Assembly: GCF_004362015.1 (NCBI RefSeq)
Contig: NZ_SNWW01000005.1
Location: forward strand, 1-64,000
Length of the DNA stretch: 64,000 nucleotides
DNA from: Flavobacterium chryseum
GTDB taxonomy: Bacteria > Bacteroidota > Bacteroidia > Flavobacteriales > Flavobacteriaceae
Direction of reading: 5' to 3'
The stretch's first letter is position 1; every line of letters begins with the position of its first letter. The position numbers and the translations under genes were made by a program. Below, one piece after another: positions 37,910-48,800 of the stretch. The notes below the pieces were generated by a model, which did no database searches, was not told the origin of the DNA, and saw only the letters and a list, made by a program, of their open reading frames with translations.

Positions 37910-37942
37910 AGAATAGTAATCCAAAGAATGTTTTACTATTCT
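37910..37942. promoter_or_regulatory. Inverted repeat in leader of NRPS-F
   Basis: AGAATAGTAA (37910-37919) and TTACTATTCT (37933-37942) are perfect complements with a 13-base loop, 19 bases before the NRPS-F start. The PKS-NRPS-F and NRPS-F-NRPS-G gaps (153 bases each) are the longest within the synthetase operon, and both hold dyads. Confidence 0.45.
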
Positions 37943-38044
37943 CTAGGTGAAAAATATGAGGCTAAATTTGTTAAAGATGACTTTTATAAGAGCATTACAT
38001 TACATCAGATCATTTAAGAAACTGGTATTCTTACTGTTAAAGTA

Positions 38045-40765
38045 CTAAATGATAATTGTTTTTATTTTTTGATATTGCTTGTTTTTAATTGCTTCGATGG
38101 TTTCTATAACTTCTCTAACTGAACTATGTTCCATAAAATCCATAAGCGATAATTCGATCTGCAATTCATTTTTAATTTTATTGAGGACTAACATTCCTTT
38201 AAGGGAATCACAGCCAATTTCAAAAAGATCTTTATCCAGATCTATTTTTTCTAACCCAAGAAACTCAATAAACACAGATTCAATAACGGCCGAAGTGTTC
38301 TTGTTTTTTTTGCTTGCGACAGGCGCTTTTACTTCCGTATTTATTTTTTCATTAGTCTTTTTAATGAAATTAAGACTTTCGGTTGCGAGATTAATAACAT
38401 GTGGATATTGATTTTTTTCGAATTCATAAACGGGCAACGAAGTTATTGCCGGATGATTGGCATCATAATTTTTTTTCCAGTTTATATTTTCTCCTTCAAG
38501 CCAAAGTTTTTTTAGTGTGTTTTTTAAAATAAAAGACGCTTTTCCTGTTTTGTCTTTTGATGATAAAGAAATAGAAACATATTTTTCTTTTGTAAAATTC
38601 AAAACTGATGTTGTCTTTAAAAACGCTACTAAATTATTACTATCACCCATTTCGAGAATTACAGATGGATTTTGCTGAACAATTTCACTAAATGATTTTG
38701 GGGCATTAATGGCTAAACTTCTTCCATTTACCCAAAATTTTATCGGAGTTAAAATTCCTTCTTTTATAATAACATCTTTGGCCGCTTGTATAAAAGGAAT
38801 TTGTGCCGCTTTTATGTTAATTTCCTTTTCATCATAAAGCATCATACTGATCACTTCTTCTATTTGTAATATGCCTGAAACACAAGCTGCCGTATATTCT
38901 CCTATTCCTGTACCAGAAGTAAAATCGATACATATTCCGTATGTTTTCAGGAGGTTTGCCAAAGTATAAGCTGATAATAATACAAATACTTTGGCAAGGA
39001 CTTTATCTTCAGATTTGTTGAAAACAGTTGTTTCATTAATCCATTTTTTAAGATTAAAACCGCTTAGTTCCAGTGCAGCAATATACTTATCTATTTGATT
39101 TCTATAGTCTTCTTTTTCTTGATACAGATTTCTATAAAATTCGATATCATTATCGCTCATGTCAGGAAAAAATAAGAGTACTGTTTTTTTTTCTTCCGTA
39201 ATTTTATTTACATTTTCTTTATCAATTAAAATATCTAAATGCATGATGAACTCTTCTCTCTTTTTGCAGGATATTGCAGCTCTGTAATCAAAATGTTTTC
39301 TTCCAGTTTGCAGGGTATAAGCCACTTCATTTAGTGAAATATCTTTCTGATTTTTTAAAAACGCTTTAAATTTTAAAAGATAGTTTTGAAGTGAATCCTT
39401 CGATCTGGCGGAAAAAAGAAAAAGTTCTGATACTTCTTTTTCCACATTTTTATTTTTTTCAGGAGCTTCTTCCAAAACCAAATGAACATTCGTACCTCCT
39501 ATTCCAAAAGAACTTACTCCGGCTCTAAGAGGATTTTTATCTGTAGATTTCCATTCATGAACGTCTTTTTTTACATAAAAAGGACCTTCGCTAAAATTTA
39601 TTTTAGGGTTTGGAGCACTAAAATTTATAGTTCCCGGAATCTGGCGATATTTAAGGCTAAGCGCTGTTTTTATAAGGCCTATAACTCCCGCGGCTGTATC
39701 GGTATGTCCTATATTATTTTTTACAGATCCAAGTAAACATTTATGATTTGTATCATTTTCAAAAGCCTTGTTTAATGCTTCTACTTCAATTGGGTCACCT
39801 AATGTTGTGCCTGTTCCGTGCGCTTCTACATAACTCACGCTATCAGCATCTATACCGGCAATTTTATGGGCCATTCTAATACATTCCATTTCTCCTTCAA
39901 CACTTGGGGCTGTATAACCTACTTTTCTGTTGCCATCGTTATTGGCTGCACTTCCTTTAATTACCGCATAAATATGGTCATTATCTTTTACAGCATCTTC
40001 GAGTCTCTTGAGTATTACAATGCCCAAACCTTCACTGCCAATGGTTCCTGTTGCTCCTTTATCAAATGCCTTGCAATGTCCGTCTTTAGAATAAATTGAT
40101 CCTTCTTTAAATTCATAACCTGCCTTATGCTCTAATACTAAAGAAACTCCTCCTGTTAAAGCTAATTTCGCTTCTCCAAATAAAAGTCCTCTGCAAGCCA
40201 AATGAATCGCAGAAAGCGAAGTTGAGCAAGCTGTATTAATGGAAAATGAGGGTCCTTTAAGATTTAGTTTATAAGAAGTTAAAGTAGGCAGATGATCTTT
40301 ATTGGTAATAAAATCAAGTGTATGACTATCTAATTTCGTAACATCGTTATTGAGCATTATATGGGCTTTCCAAGGCGTATCATCTCCACTACCTACATAA
40401 ATACTTATTTCTTCTTCTCCGTCTGGCGATGCATATCCGGCATCTTCCAAAGCTTCCCAAGCCGATTGAAGAAACATGCGATGTACAGGACTCATTATAG
40501 AAGCTTCGTAGGGCGTAAATCCAAAGAATGCCGCATCAAAATTGCCTTTATCCTCTAACTCTGCCACAACAGGAACATGCGTATTATTGTTGGATTCGTT
40601 GAAAATAAAACCTCTTTTGAAAAGTTCTTGTTCAGACAATTTAGTAATTGATTCTTCACCGTTTAAAAGATTATTCCAAAACGTTCTCCAGTCATTTGCT
40701 CCCGGTACACGACATGAAATTCCGATTATCGCAATTTCTAAACCTGTATTATTGTTTGCTGCCAT
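38045..40765 (-). CDS. PKS module: KS - inactive AT remnant - ACP
   Basis: This 906-residue protein has a ketosynthase (8-435) with an intact triad: Cys180 (TACSTS), His316 (EAHGTG) and His354 (NIGHT). A linker follows, then a degenerate acyltransferase region (about 526-725). The ACP (about 822-890) carries Ser854 (GCDSL). In the AT, the nucleophile motif GHSxGE reads G618-T-G-I-G-E, so the catalytic Ser is Gly620 and the preceding His is Thr. The usual GQGSQ motif near the start is FFPDMSD. It therefore cannot load its own extender. There is no KR, DH or ER, so one keto-extension is expected. It overlaps functionally with NRPS-E upstream (23-base gap) and NRPS-F downstream. No trans-AT is encoded in this window. 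Confidence 0.92.
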   Translation of the reverse strand: MAANNNTGLEIAIIGISCRVPGANDWRTFWNNLLNGEESITKLSEQELFKRGFIFNESNNNTHVPVVAELEDKGNFDAAFFGFTPYEASIMSPVHRMFLQSAWEALEDAGYASPDGEEEISIYVGSGDDTPWKAHIMLNNDVTKLDSHTLDFITNKDHLPTLTSYKLNLKGPSFSINTACSTSLSAIHLACRGLLFGEAKLALTGGVSLVLEHKAGYEFKEGSIYSKDGHCKAFDKGATGTIGSEGLGIVILKRLEDAVKDNDHIYAVIKGSAANNDGNRKVGYTAPSVEGEMECIRMAHKIAGIDADSVSYVEAHGTGTTLGDPIEVEALNKAFENDTNHKCLLGSVKNNIGHTDTAAGVIGLIKTALSLKYRQIPGTINFSAPNPKINFSEGPFYVKKDVHEWKSTDKNPLRAGVSSFGIGGTNVHLVLEEAPEKNKNVEKEVSELFLFSARSKDSLQNYLLKFKAFLKNQKDISLNEVAYTLQTGRKHFDYRAAISCKKREEFIMHLDILIDKENVNKITEEKKTVLLFFPDMSDNDIEFYRNLYQEKEDYRNQIDKYIAALELSGFNLKKWINETTVFNKSEDKVLAKVFVLLSAYTLANLLKTYGICIDFTSGTGIGEYTAACVSGILQIEEVISMMLYDEKEINIKAAQIPFIQAAKDVIIKEGILTPIKFWVNGRSLAINAPKSFSEIVQQNPSVILEMGDSNNLVAFLKTTSVLNFTKEKYVSISLSSKDKTGKASFILKNTLKKLWLEGENINWKKNYDANHPAITSLPVYEFEKNQYPHVINLATESLNFIKKTNEKINTEVKAPVASKKNKNTSAVIESVFIEFLGLEKIDLDKDLFEIGCDSLKGMLVLNKIKNELQIELSLMDFMEHSSVREVIETIEAIKNKQYQKIKTIII

Positions 40766-40788
40766 ATTAAATTACTGTTTAGATTTTC

Positions 40789-42762
40789 TTAGCTTATTGT
40801 CTGTTTGTTTTTTAAAATTGACATGGTTTGATTTACTATATCAACAGACTTGGTGTTTTTTTCGTCTACTTTCTCCAGACCGTGTTCTATATCTTCTTTA
40901 ATATGGCTTGTAAGTGTTTCTATGTTCGTAAACTGATAAGCGTTTAATACTTTTAGATTTATATTTAATTCTTTATTGATAAGAGCTACCATTTTCATCA
41001 GACTAATGGAATTGCCTCCTATTTCAAAAAAATTATCTTGTATTCCTATCACTTCTTTTTGGAGTATTATTTTCCATATGCTGAGTATTTTTGCTTCTAA
41101 CTCATTTCTGGGTAAACTATACGCTGAATTTTTAGTAGTCTCCTGAGCTAAAGTGATTAAGGCTTCTTTATTTATTTTTCCGTTACTCAGAATTGGAAAT
41201 TCTTCGACCCCAATTAGTTTTGAAGGAATCATGTAAGAAGGCATTTTTTTTACCAGATAAGCTCTTACTTGTTTTTCCGTTAGTTTTTCGTGGCTCGTGT
41301 AAAAGGCAAATAATTTTCCCTGATTATCCTTATCATCAACCAGAACTATGGCGCTTTTAATTTTTTTATACTGCTGAAGTGCATTTTCAATTTCACTAAG
41401 TTGTATACGATAACCTTGCAATTTAATCTCGCTGTCTTTTTTTTCTACAGGATCCAGAACTTCTTTAATTTCAAAAAATAAGCTATCTGGATTTTTAAGA
41501 ATTTTACTGTATATGCGTTCAAAAAGATTTTTTATTTCTGCTATAAAATCATGATCATATTTTTGAGCGTTGTAAACAAACCTTATTACGGTATCATTAC
41601 CAGGAAGAACCATTATTACAAAATCATAATTGGATTGCTCGTATGTTTTTACAGCCATTATTTTTAAGGCATCCTGAGAGGAATTATCTAATTCATTTAT
41701 TAAATTTTCCTGAATGGGATAATTTTCATAAACCATAATGGTATCAAAAAGCTGATGTGTCAAATTACTCTTGGATTGTATTTCTGCTAATTGAATGTAA
41801 TGGTTTGAAATTCCATTGATATATGCTTTTTGATTCTCAATTAAAATATCTTTTATGGCTTTTTTTGAATCAAACTTTATGCGAACAGGAATTGTGTTAA
41901 TAAAAAGTCCCAGCATTTCTTCTATTCTATCAATTTCAGAAGATCTTCCGGAAACTACGCTTCCAAAAACAACATCATCTGTATTGTTATATTTAGCGAG
42001 TACTATTGCCCAAACTGTTTGCATAAAGATGTTTTCGGTAATTCCGTTTTTTTGGCAAAGTGCTGTAAGGGCTTTTTTGTTTTTTTCTGATATCTTATGA
42101 AAAATTTCTCCTTCTGTTTTTTCACTATTTTGATTCTCAGGATTAAAATGTGGTAATCCTGTATGGGCATTAAATCCTGATAGATATTGCTCCCAGTAAG
42201 AAGCCATATTTTCCTTATCTAATTTCATCAGCCATTTTATATACTCTGAATAGCTAGGTGGCGGAGATAATGTAAAAGGTTTATTTTCCAACAAACATCT
42301 GTAGACATAAAAAAACTCATTGATTAATATCCCTATACTCCAGCCATCTAAAATAATATGATGGTGACTCCAAATAAACTCAAAGGTATTTTCTCCTAAT
42401 TTTAGAACCGTTAACCGTATTTGTGAACCTTTGTAAAGATTAAATCCTCTTTTTTTATCTGCCTTTTTAAAATTTTCCAGCGAAAAAATTTCATTCGCAC
42501 TTTCATCCTGATACGTAAAACCCGAAGGAATACTTTCTACTACAACCTGCAAGATATCATTTCCTATCGTGTTATTAAAACAGGTTCTAAGGGCATCATG
42601 TCTGGAAACTATAAAATCAAATGCTTTATGAAGCAATTCTACTTTTAATTCGCCGGAAACCTCATAGCTGGACTGCTCAAAATAAACATTTTTTGAAACA
42701 TGCCAGTGAAAAAAGATCCCTTCCTGCAATGGAGTTAATGGATATATGTCTTTTATTTTCAT
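40789..42762 (-). CDS. NRPS-E: C - truncated A - T, adenylation core deleted
   Basis: This 657-residue protein has a C domain (1-435, DIYPLTPLQEG, HHHIILDG). From residue 441 (KKDSEIKLQGYRIQLSEIE) it continues as the C-terminal A subdomain only (motifs A8 to A10, ILSNGKINKEAL) and a T domain with Ser585 (IGGNS). About 400 residues that should hold A1-A7, including the SGSTG loop and the whole substrate pocket, are missing. The reading frame crosses the junction intact, near base 41,440. It cannot activate an amino acid, but C and T look functional. The C domain is about half identical to the first C domain of NRPS-D, so the module probably arose by duplication followed by deletion. It directly precedes the PKS module and may pass the chain to the KS or be loaded in trans. 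Confidence 0.93.
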   Translation of the reverse strand: MKIKDIYPLTPLQEGIFFHWHVSKNVYFEQSSYEVSGELKVELLHKAFDFIVSRHDALRTCFNNTIGNDILQVVVESIPSGFTYQDESANEIFSLENFKKADKKRGFNLYKGSQIRLTVLKLGENTFEFIWSHHHIILDGWSIGILINEFFYVYRCLLENKPFTLSPPPSYSEYIKWLMKLDKENMASYWEQYLSGFNAHTGLPHFNPENQNSEKTEGEIFHKISEKNKKALTALCQKNGITENIFMQTVWAIVLAKYNNTDDVVFGSVVSGRSSEIDRIEEMLGLFINTIPVRIKFDSKKAIKDILIENQKAYINGISNHYIQLAEIQSKSNLTHQLFDTIMVYENYPIQENLINELDNSSQDALKIMAVKTYEQSNYDFVIMVLPGNDTVIRFVYNAQKYDHDFIAEIKNLFERIYSKILKNPDSLFFEIKEVLDPVEKKDSEIKLQGYRIQLSEIENALQQYKKIKSAIVLVDDKDNQGKLFAFYTSHEKLTEKQVRAYLVKKMPSYMIPSKLIGVEEFPILSNGKINKEALITLAQETTKNSAYSLPRNELEAKILSIWKIILQKEVIGIQDNFFEIGGNSISLMKMVALINKELNINLKVLNAYQFTNIETLTSHIKEDIEHGLEKVDEKNTKSVDIVNQTMSILKNKQTIS

Positions 42763-42837
42763 GGAATAAATACTGTTCGTTTACTAGTGAACCTATTTGA
42801 GTTAGTAATTTGAGCGCTTCATAATAGAAGATTTTCG

Positions 42838-45800
42838 TTAGATCGTTATGTTATCACTCTCAACATCTTCCGGCTCTTCCTTGTTGGCCCAAATCATATT
42901 ATCAATTTCATTAGCCAAACTCTCTAAGGTTGGATTGTTAAATAAATCGGTTATCATAATTCTAACATCAAACTGATTATTGATGAGATTAAATATTTTT
43001 ACTGCTTTTAAACTATGTCCGCCAATCTCAAAAAAATTATCCAGTAAGCCAATTTTTTCGATTCCTAAAACATTTTTCCAAATCTCTGCCAACGCTTTTT
43101 GCGTAGTTGTTTGCGGCAAAATGTATTCTTTTCTATCTGCTAATGAGAATTCAATTTCAGGAAGTTTGTTTCGGTCTATTTTTCCGTTTATATTTAATGG
43201 AAATTCATTTAAAAAGGCAAAGTGATTCGGAATCATATAGTTTGGAACACGAGTTCTTAACCAGTCTTTTATAACATGACTTTCGGTGTTTTGATCTGAA
43301 ACCACATAGGCAATTATGCTTTTTTCGCCTGTTAAATCATCCTTTATGACCACAAGAGCAGAAGTTATAGATTCATGTGTACATAAAATATTTTCGATTT
43401 CTCCCAACTCTATTCGATAACCACGAACTTTTACCTGATTGTCTCTTCTGCCAATAAATTCTATCGTATTATTGTTTGACCATTTTCCTAAATCGCCTGT
43501 TTTGTACAATCTTTCTTTTGTATTGTAAGGGTTGTTTAAAAATTTGGCATTTGTTAGTTCAGGATTGTTTAAGTATCCTCTTGCAATACCATCGCCGCCA
43601 ACATATATTTCGCCAATAACACCTTTTGGTACCAAACGATGATTTTTATCCATGATATAAACGGTACTATTGCTTATCGGAACACCTATAGGAACAGAGG
43701 ATTCTATTGGCAAATTGATCGTATGGGTTATCGAAAATGTAGTATTTTCAGTAGGTCCGTAACCATTGATTATGACCAATTCAGGATAAGTGGTTTTTAG
43801 TTTCGTAATATGATATGGAGATAAAACATCACCACCGCACAATATTGTTTTCAGATTTTGAAACAACGAAATATTATCGTCTACCAATTGGTGCAGCCAG
43901 CCAGCCGTTAGCCACATTATAGTTACATTTTCGCGTGCAATTACGTCAGACATATCGTTAGTTGACAATAATGTATGCTCTTCACACATTACTAATGTTC
44001 CACCGTTTAAAAGCATTCCCCAATACTCAAAAGTAGTTGCATCAAAAGAAAATGAACCTGTGGCCAATAATATTTCTTCTCCTGTAAGATTGATAAATTT
44101 GGTATTTTTTACCAATCTTACCACACTTTGCTGTTGTATTAAAACCCCTTTTGGTTCTCCGGTAGAACCTGATGTATACATGACATAAGCTAAATCATTT
44201 GCTTTTGCATATTGAGTTTCAAACTGAGTTGAATAGTTTTGCTGTGTTTTTACAAATTCTTCAATTAAAGTAGCATTAACAAGACATTCGGCATTAGAAT
44301 CTTTAATAATATAATTGATTCTTTCCTGAGGATAATCTGTCGTAACAGGAACGTAAGCACATCCGGATTTCAGCACGGCCAAAATGCTTATTATTTGCCA
44401 TTCGCTTTTTGGCAAAATAATAGCAGCAAAATCACTGGTTATATTAGTATGATCTTTTAAATAATTGGCAAGTTGGTTCGCGATCTCATTCAGTTTTTGA
44501 TAGCTGTATTTTTGATTTTGGTACACAAGAGCTGTTTTTTGAGGTGTTAATGCCGCTTGCTTTTCAAACAATTCTATAATAGAAAACTCTCTTGGATACT
44601 CTGTTTGATGACCACTTAATTCTTCTAATAAATATTTTTTCTCTGATAATGTTAAGCAATCAATAGCACTTATTTTCTGATCATTTTTACTGGCAACTTG
44701 TAATAATATCTGCTCTAAATGATGTAGCAGTGAAGTGATTTTTTGAGCAGAAAACACATCTGTATTATATTGCAGTGTTATAGTCAGTTGATCTTCAACA
44801 ATTAAAAAATCTAATGTCAAGTCAAATTTAGAATTGGTATTATTACCTGTCGCATCATACGGATTCAGATCGGATGTTTTTTTGTTTTCTTCTCTAATGG
44901 TAACCACTAAATCAAATAGCGGATTTCGGCTGGCATCGTATTTAATATCCAGCGCATTGATTAATTCATCCATTGGAAATTTCTGATGCTCCATTGCCTT
45001 CAGTACATTGTCTTTGACTTGTGCCAAAATGTCTAAAAACGAAGCATTTTCATCAAAACGTGTGCGCAATGCAATTGTATTAGCATAGAAACCAATTTGA
45101 TCAAACAATTCAGGATAATCTCTGTTAAATATCGGACTTCCGATAATAACATCTTCGTAACCTGTATTTTTATTGACCAAAACGTTTGTTATGGCTAAAA
45201 ATAACATAAATAATGAAGCTTCCTCATTGGCGCATAATAGTTTTAATTCTTTTAATACATCGCCCTCTACAACATTGGAAATTACGGCGCCATTATAGGT
45301 TCTGATTTTGGGTCTTTTTTTATCTCCCAATTCATTTAAAATTGGTAAATCGCCTTCAAATTGCTGCAGCCAATATTCTTTGTGAGATTTTAAGTCCCCG
45401 TTTTTGATTAAATTTTGTTCCCAAGCGGCATAATCCTTATACTGTATTTCTAAAGGAGCCAAATCTGGTTCTTGGCCTTGACTATATTTTTCATATAAAG
45501 TATAAAGTTCGTTTACAAAAACATCTGTTGACCATCCGTCAAAAACTAAATGGTGAAAAAGAGCGCTAATAATCCATTGATTATCTTTAAGGCTTATCAA
45601 TTCAATTTTAATTAACTGACCTTCTTCTAAATCAAAAGAAACGTCACCGCTTTCTTCAATGGCCAGCTGCAAATCTTTATCCGTATCCTGACTTTGTCGC
45701 AGATCTTTGTAATGAATTTTTAATGGTTTTACCTGTTCTGCCGGAATGATAATTTGTCTTGGTTCTCCGTTTTTTTCGGTAACAAATGCTGTTCTCAAAA

Positions 45801-48800
45801 TCTCGTGTCTTAGTATCAGGCTATGCAATGCTTTCGCTAAAATATCTTTGTCTATAAAAATATTTTTAATATCTATTAATCGAATATTGTATGCTTTATT
45901 GGCTTCGTCATTTAGCGTACAGATATTCCAGATTCTGTATTGAGAAGAAGATAAAGGATAACTGGCTGCACTTATTGTTCTAGGAATGGAAGTTGTATTT
46001 TTGTTTAGTGCACCATCAATAAATGCAGCCTGTTGTTTTATGGTATGATGTGCATAGATTTCTTTTACAGAAATATGCACGTTAAAACCCGCCAAAATCT
46101 GGTTGGAGAGTTTTATCATTTTTAAACTATGCCCACCCAAATGGAAAAAATTATCATTAACGCCTGTTATTTCCCTGTTCAGAATACGTTTCCATATCGC
46201 GGCCAATTTTATTTCTACTTCTGTTTTAGGTTCAACAGATTCTTCTTTTACATTATTGGTAATTACCGGATAAGGCAATTTTTTAAAATCTACTTTTCCG
46301 TTAATCATTAATGGAATTTCGTCTAATTGTATGTAATAATCCGGAACCATGAATGTTGGCAATATTTCCTGAAGAAAAAGAAAAATTTCTTCTGTGCTTA
46401 TTGGTTTTACTGTTTTTACGTAAGCTGCAATTTGCTTTTCGTTTTCTGATACTGCAATTGTTCTTGTAATAGCAAAGTCTATATCTTTATGAGACAATAA
46501 AGCTTTTTCTATGGCTTCTAATTCTATTTTATACCCTTTTACTTTAACCTGATTGTCTTTTCTGCCTACAAACTCTAGTTTTCCGTTTGGAAGTTTTCTA
46601 ACCAAATCTCCCGTTTTAAAAAGTTTTAAATTAGGTTTAAAAGGATTTTTTATAAAATTTTCAGCCGTTATTTCACGCTTGTTCCAATATCCTTGCGCTA
46701 CCTGATTTCCTGAAATGCATAACTCGCCGATACTGTAAAAAGGACATAATTTTAAATTTTCGTCTAATACATAAGCGGCATTATAAACATTGGTTTCGCC
46801 TATTACAGCATTTTGAAATTGTTTTACGCCTGGCTGATAACTTTGGGTTGTGATAAAAACAGATGCTTCCGTTTGTCCGTACAGCACGTGTATGGAGGCA
46901 TTAGAAAATACGGCTCTTATTTCTTCTAAAAGACCTGTAGGTATTTTATCTCCTCCAATAAATATGGCGTTTATATGATTGTATGTATTTTCGTTTTTAT
47001 TGGTTTTAATATAATTAATAATAGTTTTCATCAAAGTTGGTACTGCATGAAAACTATTGGTTTGAAAAAGAGTTTTTGTAAGCTCCTCTATGTCTTTAAT
47101 TTCTTCATTAGACAATATAATTGCTTTTCCTTTAGACAGTAAAGGATAAAACAATTCAAAAAGAAAAATATCTGATGAACTGGAAGCAAGCAAAGGCATT
47201 ACAGGCTCCTGATTTAATGAAAAATTTATTTTTGCATTGTTAAACAAAGCGCAAATGTTTCTATGCTCTACAAGTACTCCTTTTGGTTTTCCGGCACAAC
47301 CCGAAGTATACATTACATACGCCAGATCTGACGGTGAAACATCCGTATTTGAAAGAATTAAATCTGTTTTTGGATAGTTTTTGAAACGATTAATAAGTTC
47401 CTCGTTGATTATAATAGTGCAATCCGCATCCATTAAAATATAATTGACTCTGTCTAATGGCAAATTAACATCTAAAGGAACGCAAACTCCTCCTGCTTTT
47501 AAAACGCCCAAAAGCGCGATAACTAGCAAATCGCTTCTCTCTAATTGTATCGCTATAAAATCTCCTAAACACACTTTATGCTGCTTTTTTAGAAAATGTG
47601 CAAATTGATTGGCAATTACATTTAGTTTTGAAAAATTATATTCGTTTTCACCGAAAGTTAAAGCTGTGTTACCTGGTTTTTCTGCCGCAGCAGTTTCAAA
47701 CATTTCAACTAAAGTATATTCCTGACAACCATCTATCAAAGAAGCGTGTCCTGACCATAAAAGTATACTTTCTTTTTCTGATTCATTTAAAAGTTCAATT
47801 TCAGAAACAGGCTTTTCAAAATTTTCTACTGCCTGATTTAAAAGATATTCAAAATGTTTTTTTAGCGATTCAATATCGTTTTGAATATATTTTGCTGCAT
47901 TATATGTAAAGCGAACCATAGTTTCTTTTCCCGGAACTACAACAAGAGAAAAGTCATACCCTTCGCCTTCGTAAGAGTCTGCTTCTAATAATTTGATGTT
48001 TGCTTTTTTATTTTCAGAGGAGAGTTCGCTCGCTATGATTTCTTCAACAGGATAATTTTCAAAAACCATTATATGGTCAAAGAGCTGTTGATTTCTATTG
48101 GCATTTAGCTGTATTTCTGCAATAGACTGATAATGATACGGCAAACTTTCTATGGCTTTTTGCTGTACTTTTAGTAAAATCTGTTTTACGGTAGCTTCTT
48201 TTTCAAAATGTACCCTAAGCGGAATCGTATTTATAAAAAGACCAATGATATTTTCTACACCCTGTATTTCTGCGGGTCTTCCTGAAACAATACCTCCAAA
48301 AACAACATCGTTTGTATTGTTGTATTTTGCCAGTAAAATACCCCAGATGGTTTGAAAAAATACATTTTCGGTAACACTGTTTTGCTGACAAAAGGCAGTT
48401 AATTTTTCTCTTAAATCTTTATTTATGGTATAAAAAACTTCTCCAGGTTTGTAAGCGTTTGTGTCTTGTTTTTGAAAAGGCAAGCCTACTTTTCCCTGAA
48501 ATCCATCCAAATAATTATTCCAGTATTGTACTGCTTTTTCTTTGTCATTTTTCATTAACCACTTCACATACTCTGCATAAGGTTTTATTTTTGGCAAGAC
48601 ATCATTTTTTCCATGAAGCAAACCTTCATAAATGGTAAAAAATTCTTTGATCAAAATTCCTATACACCAGCCATCCATTACAATATGATGGTGACTCCAT
48701 ATAAATTCATAAATATCTTTATCTGTTTTTACTACCATAAGACGCATTTGCGATCCTTTGGTAAGATCAAAATCATTTGATATATCCTCCAGTTTTAGTG

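Noticed and set aside
40789..42762. NRPS-E as a simple frameshift artefact
   Set aside because: No stop or frame change occurs at the junction, and both sides are in one continuous frame with conserved motifs; about 1.2 kb of A-domain sequence is absent in all frames nearby.
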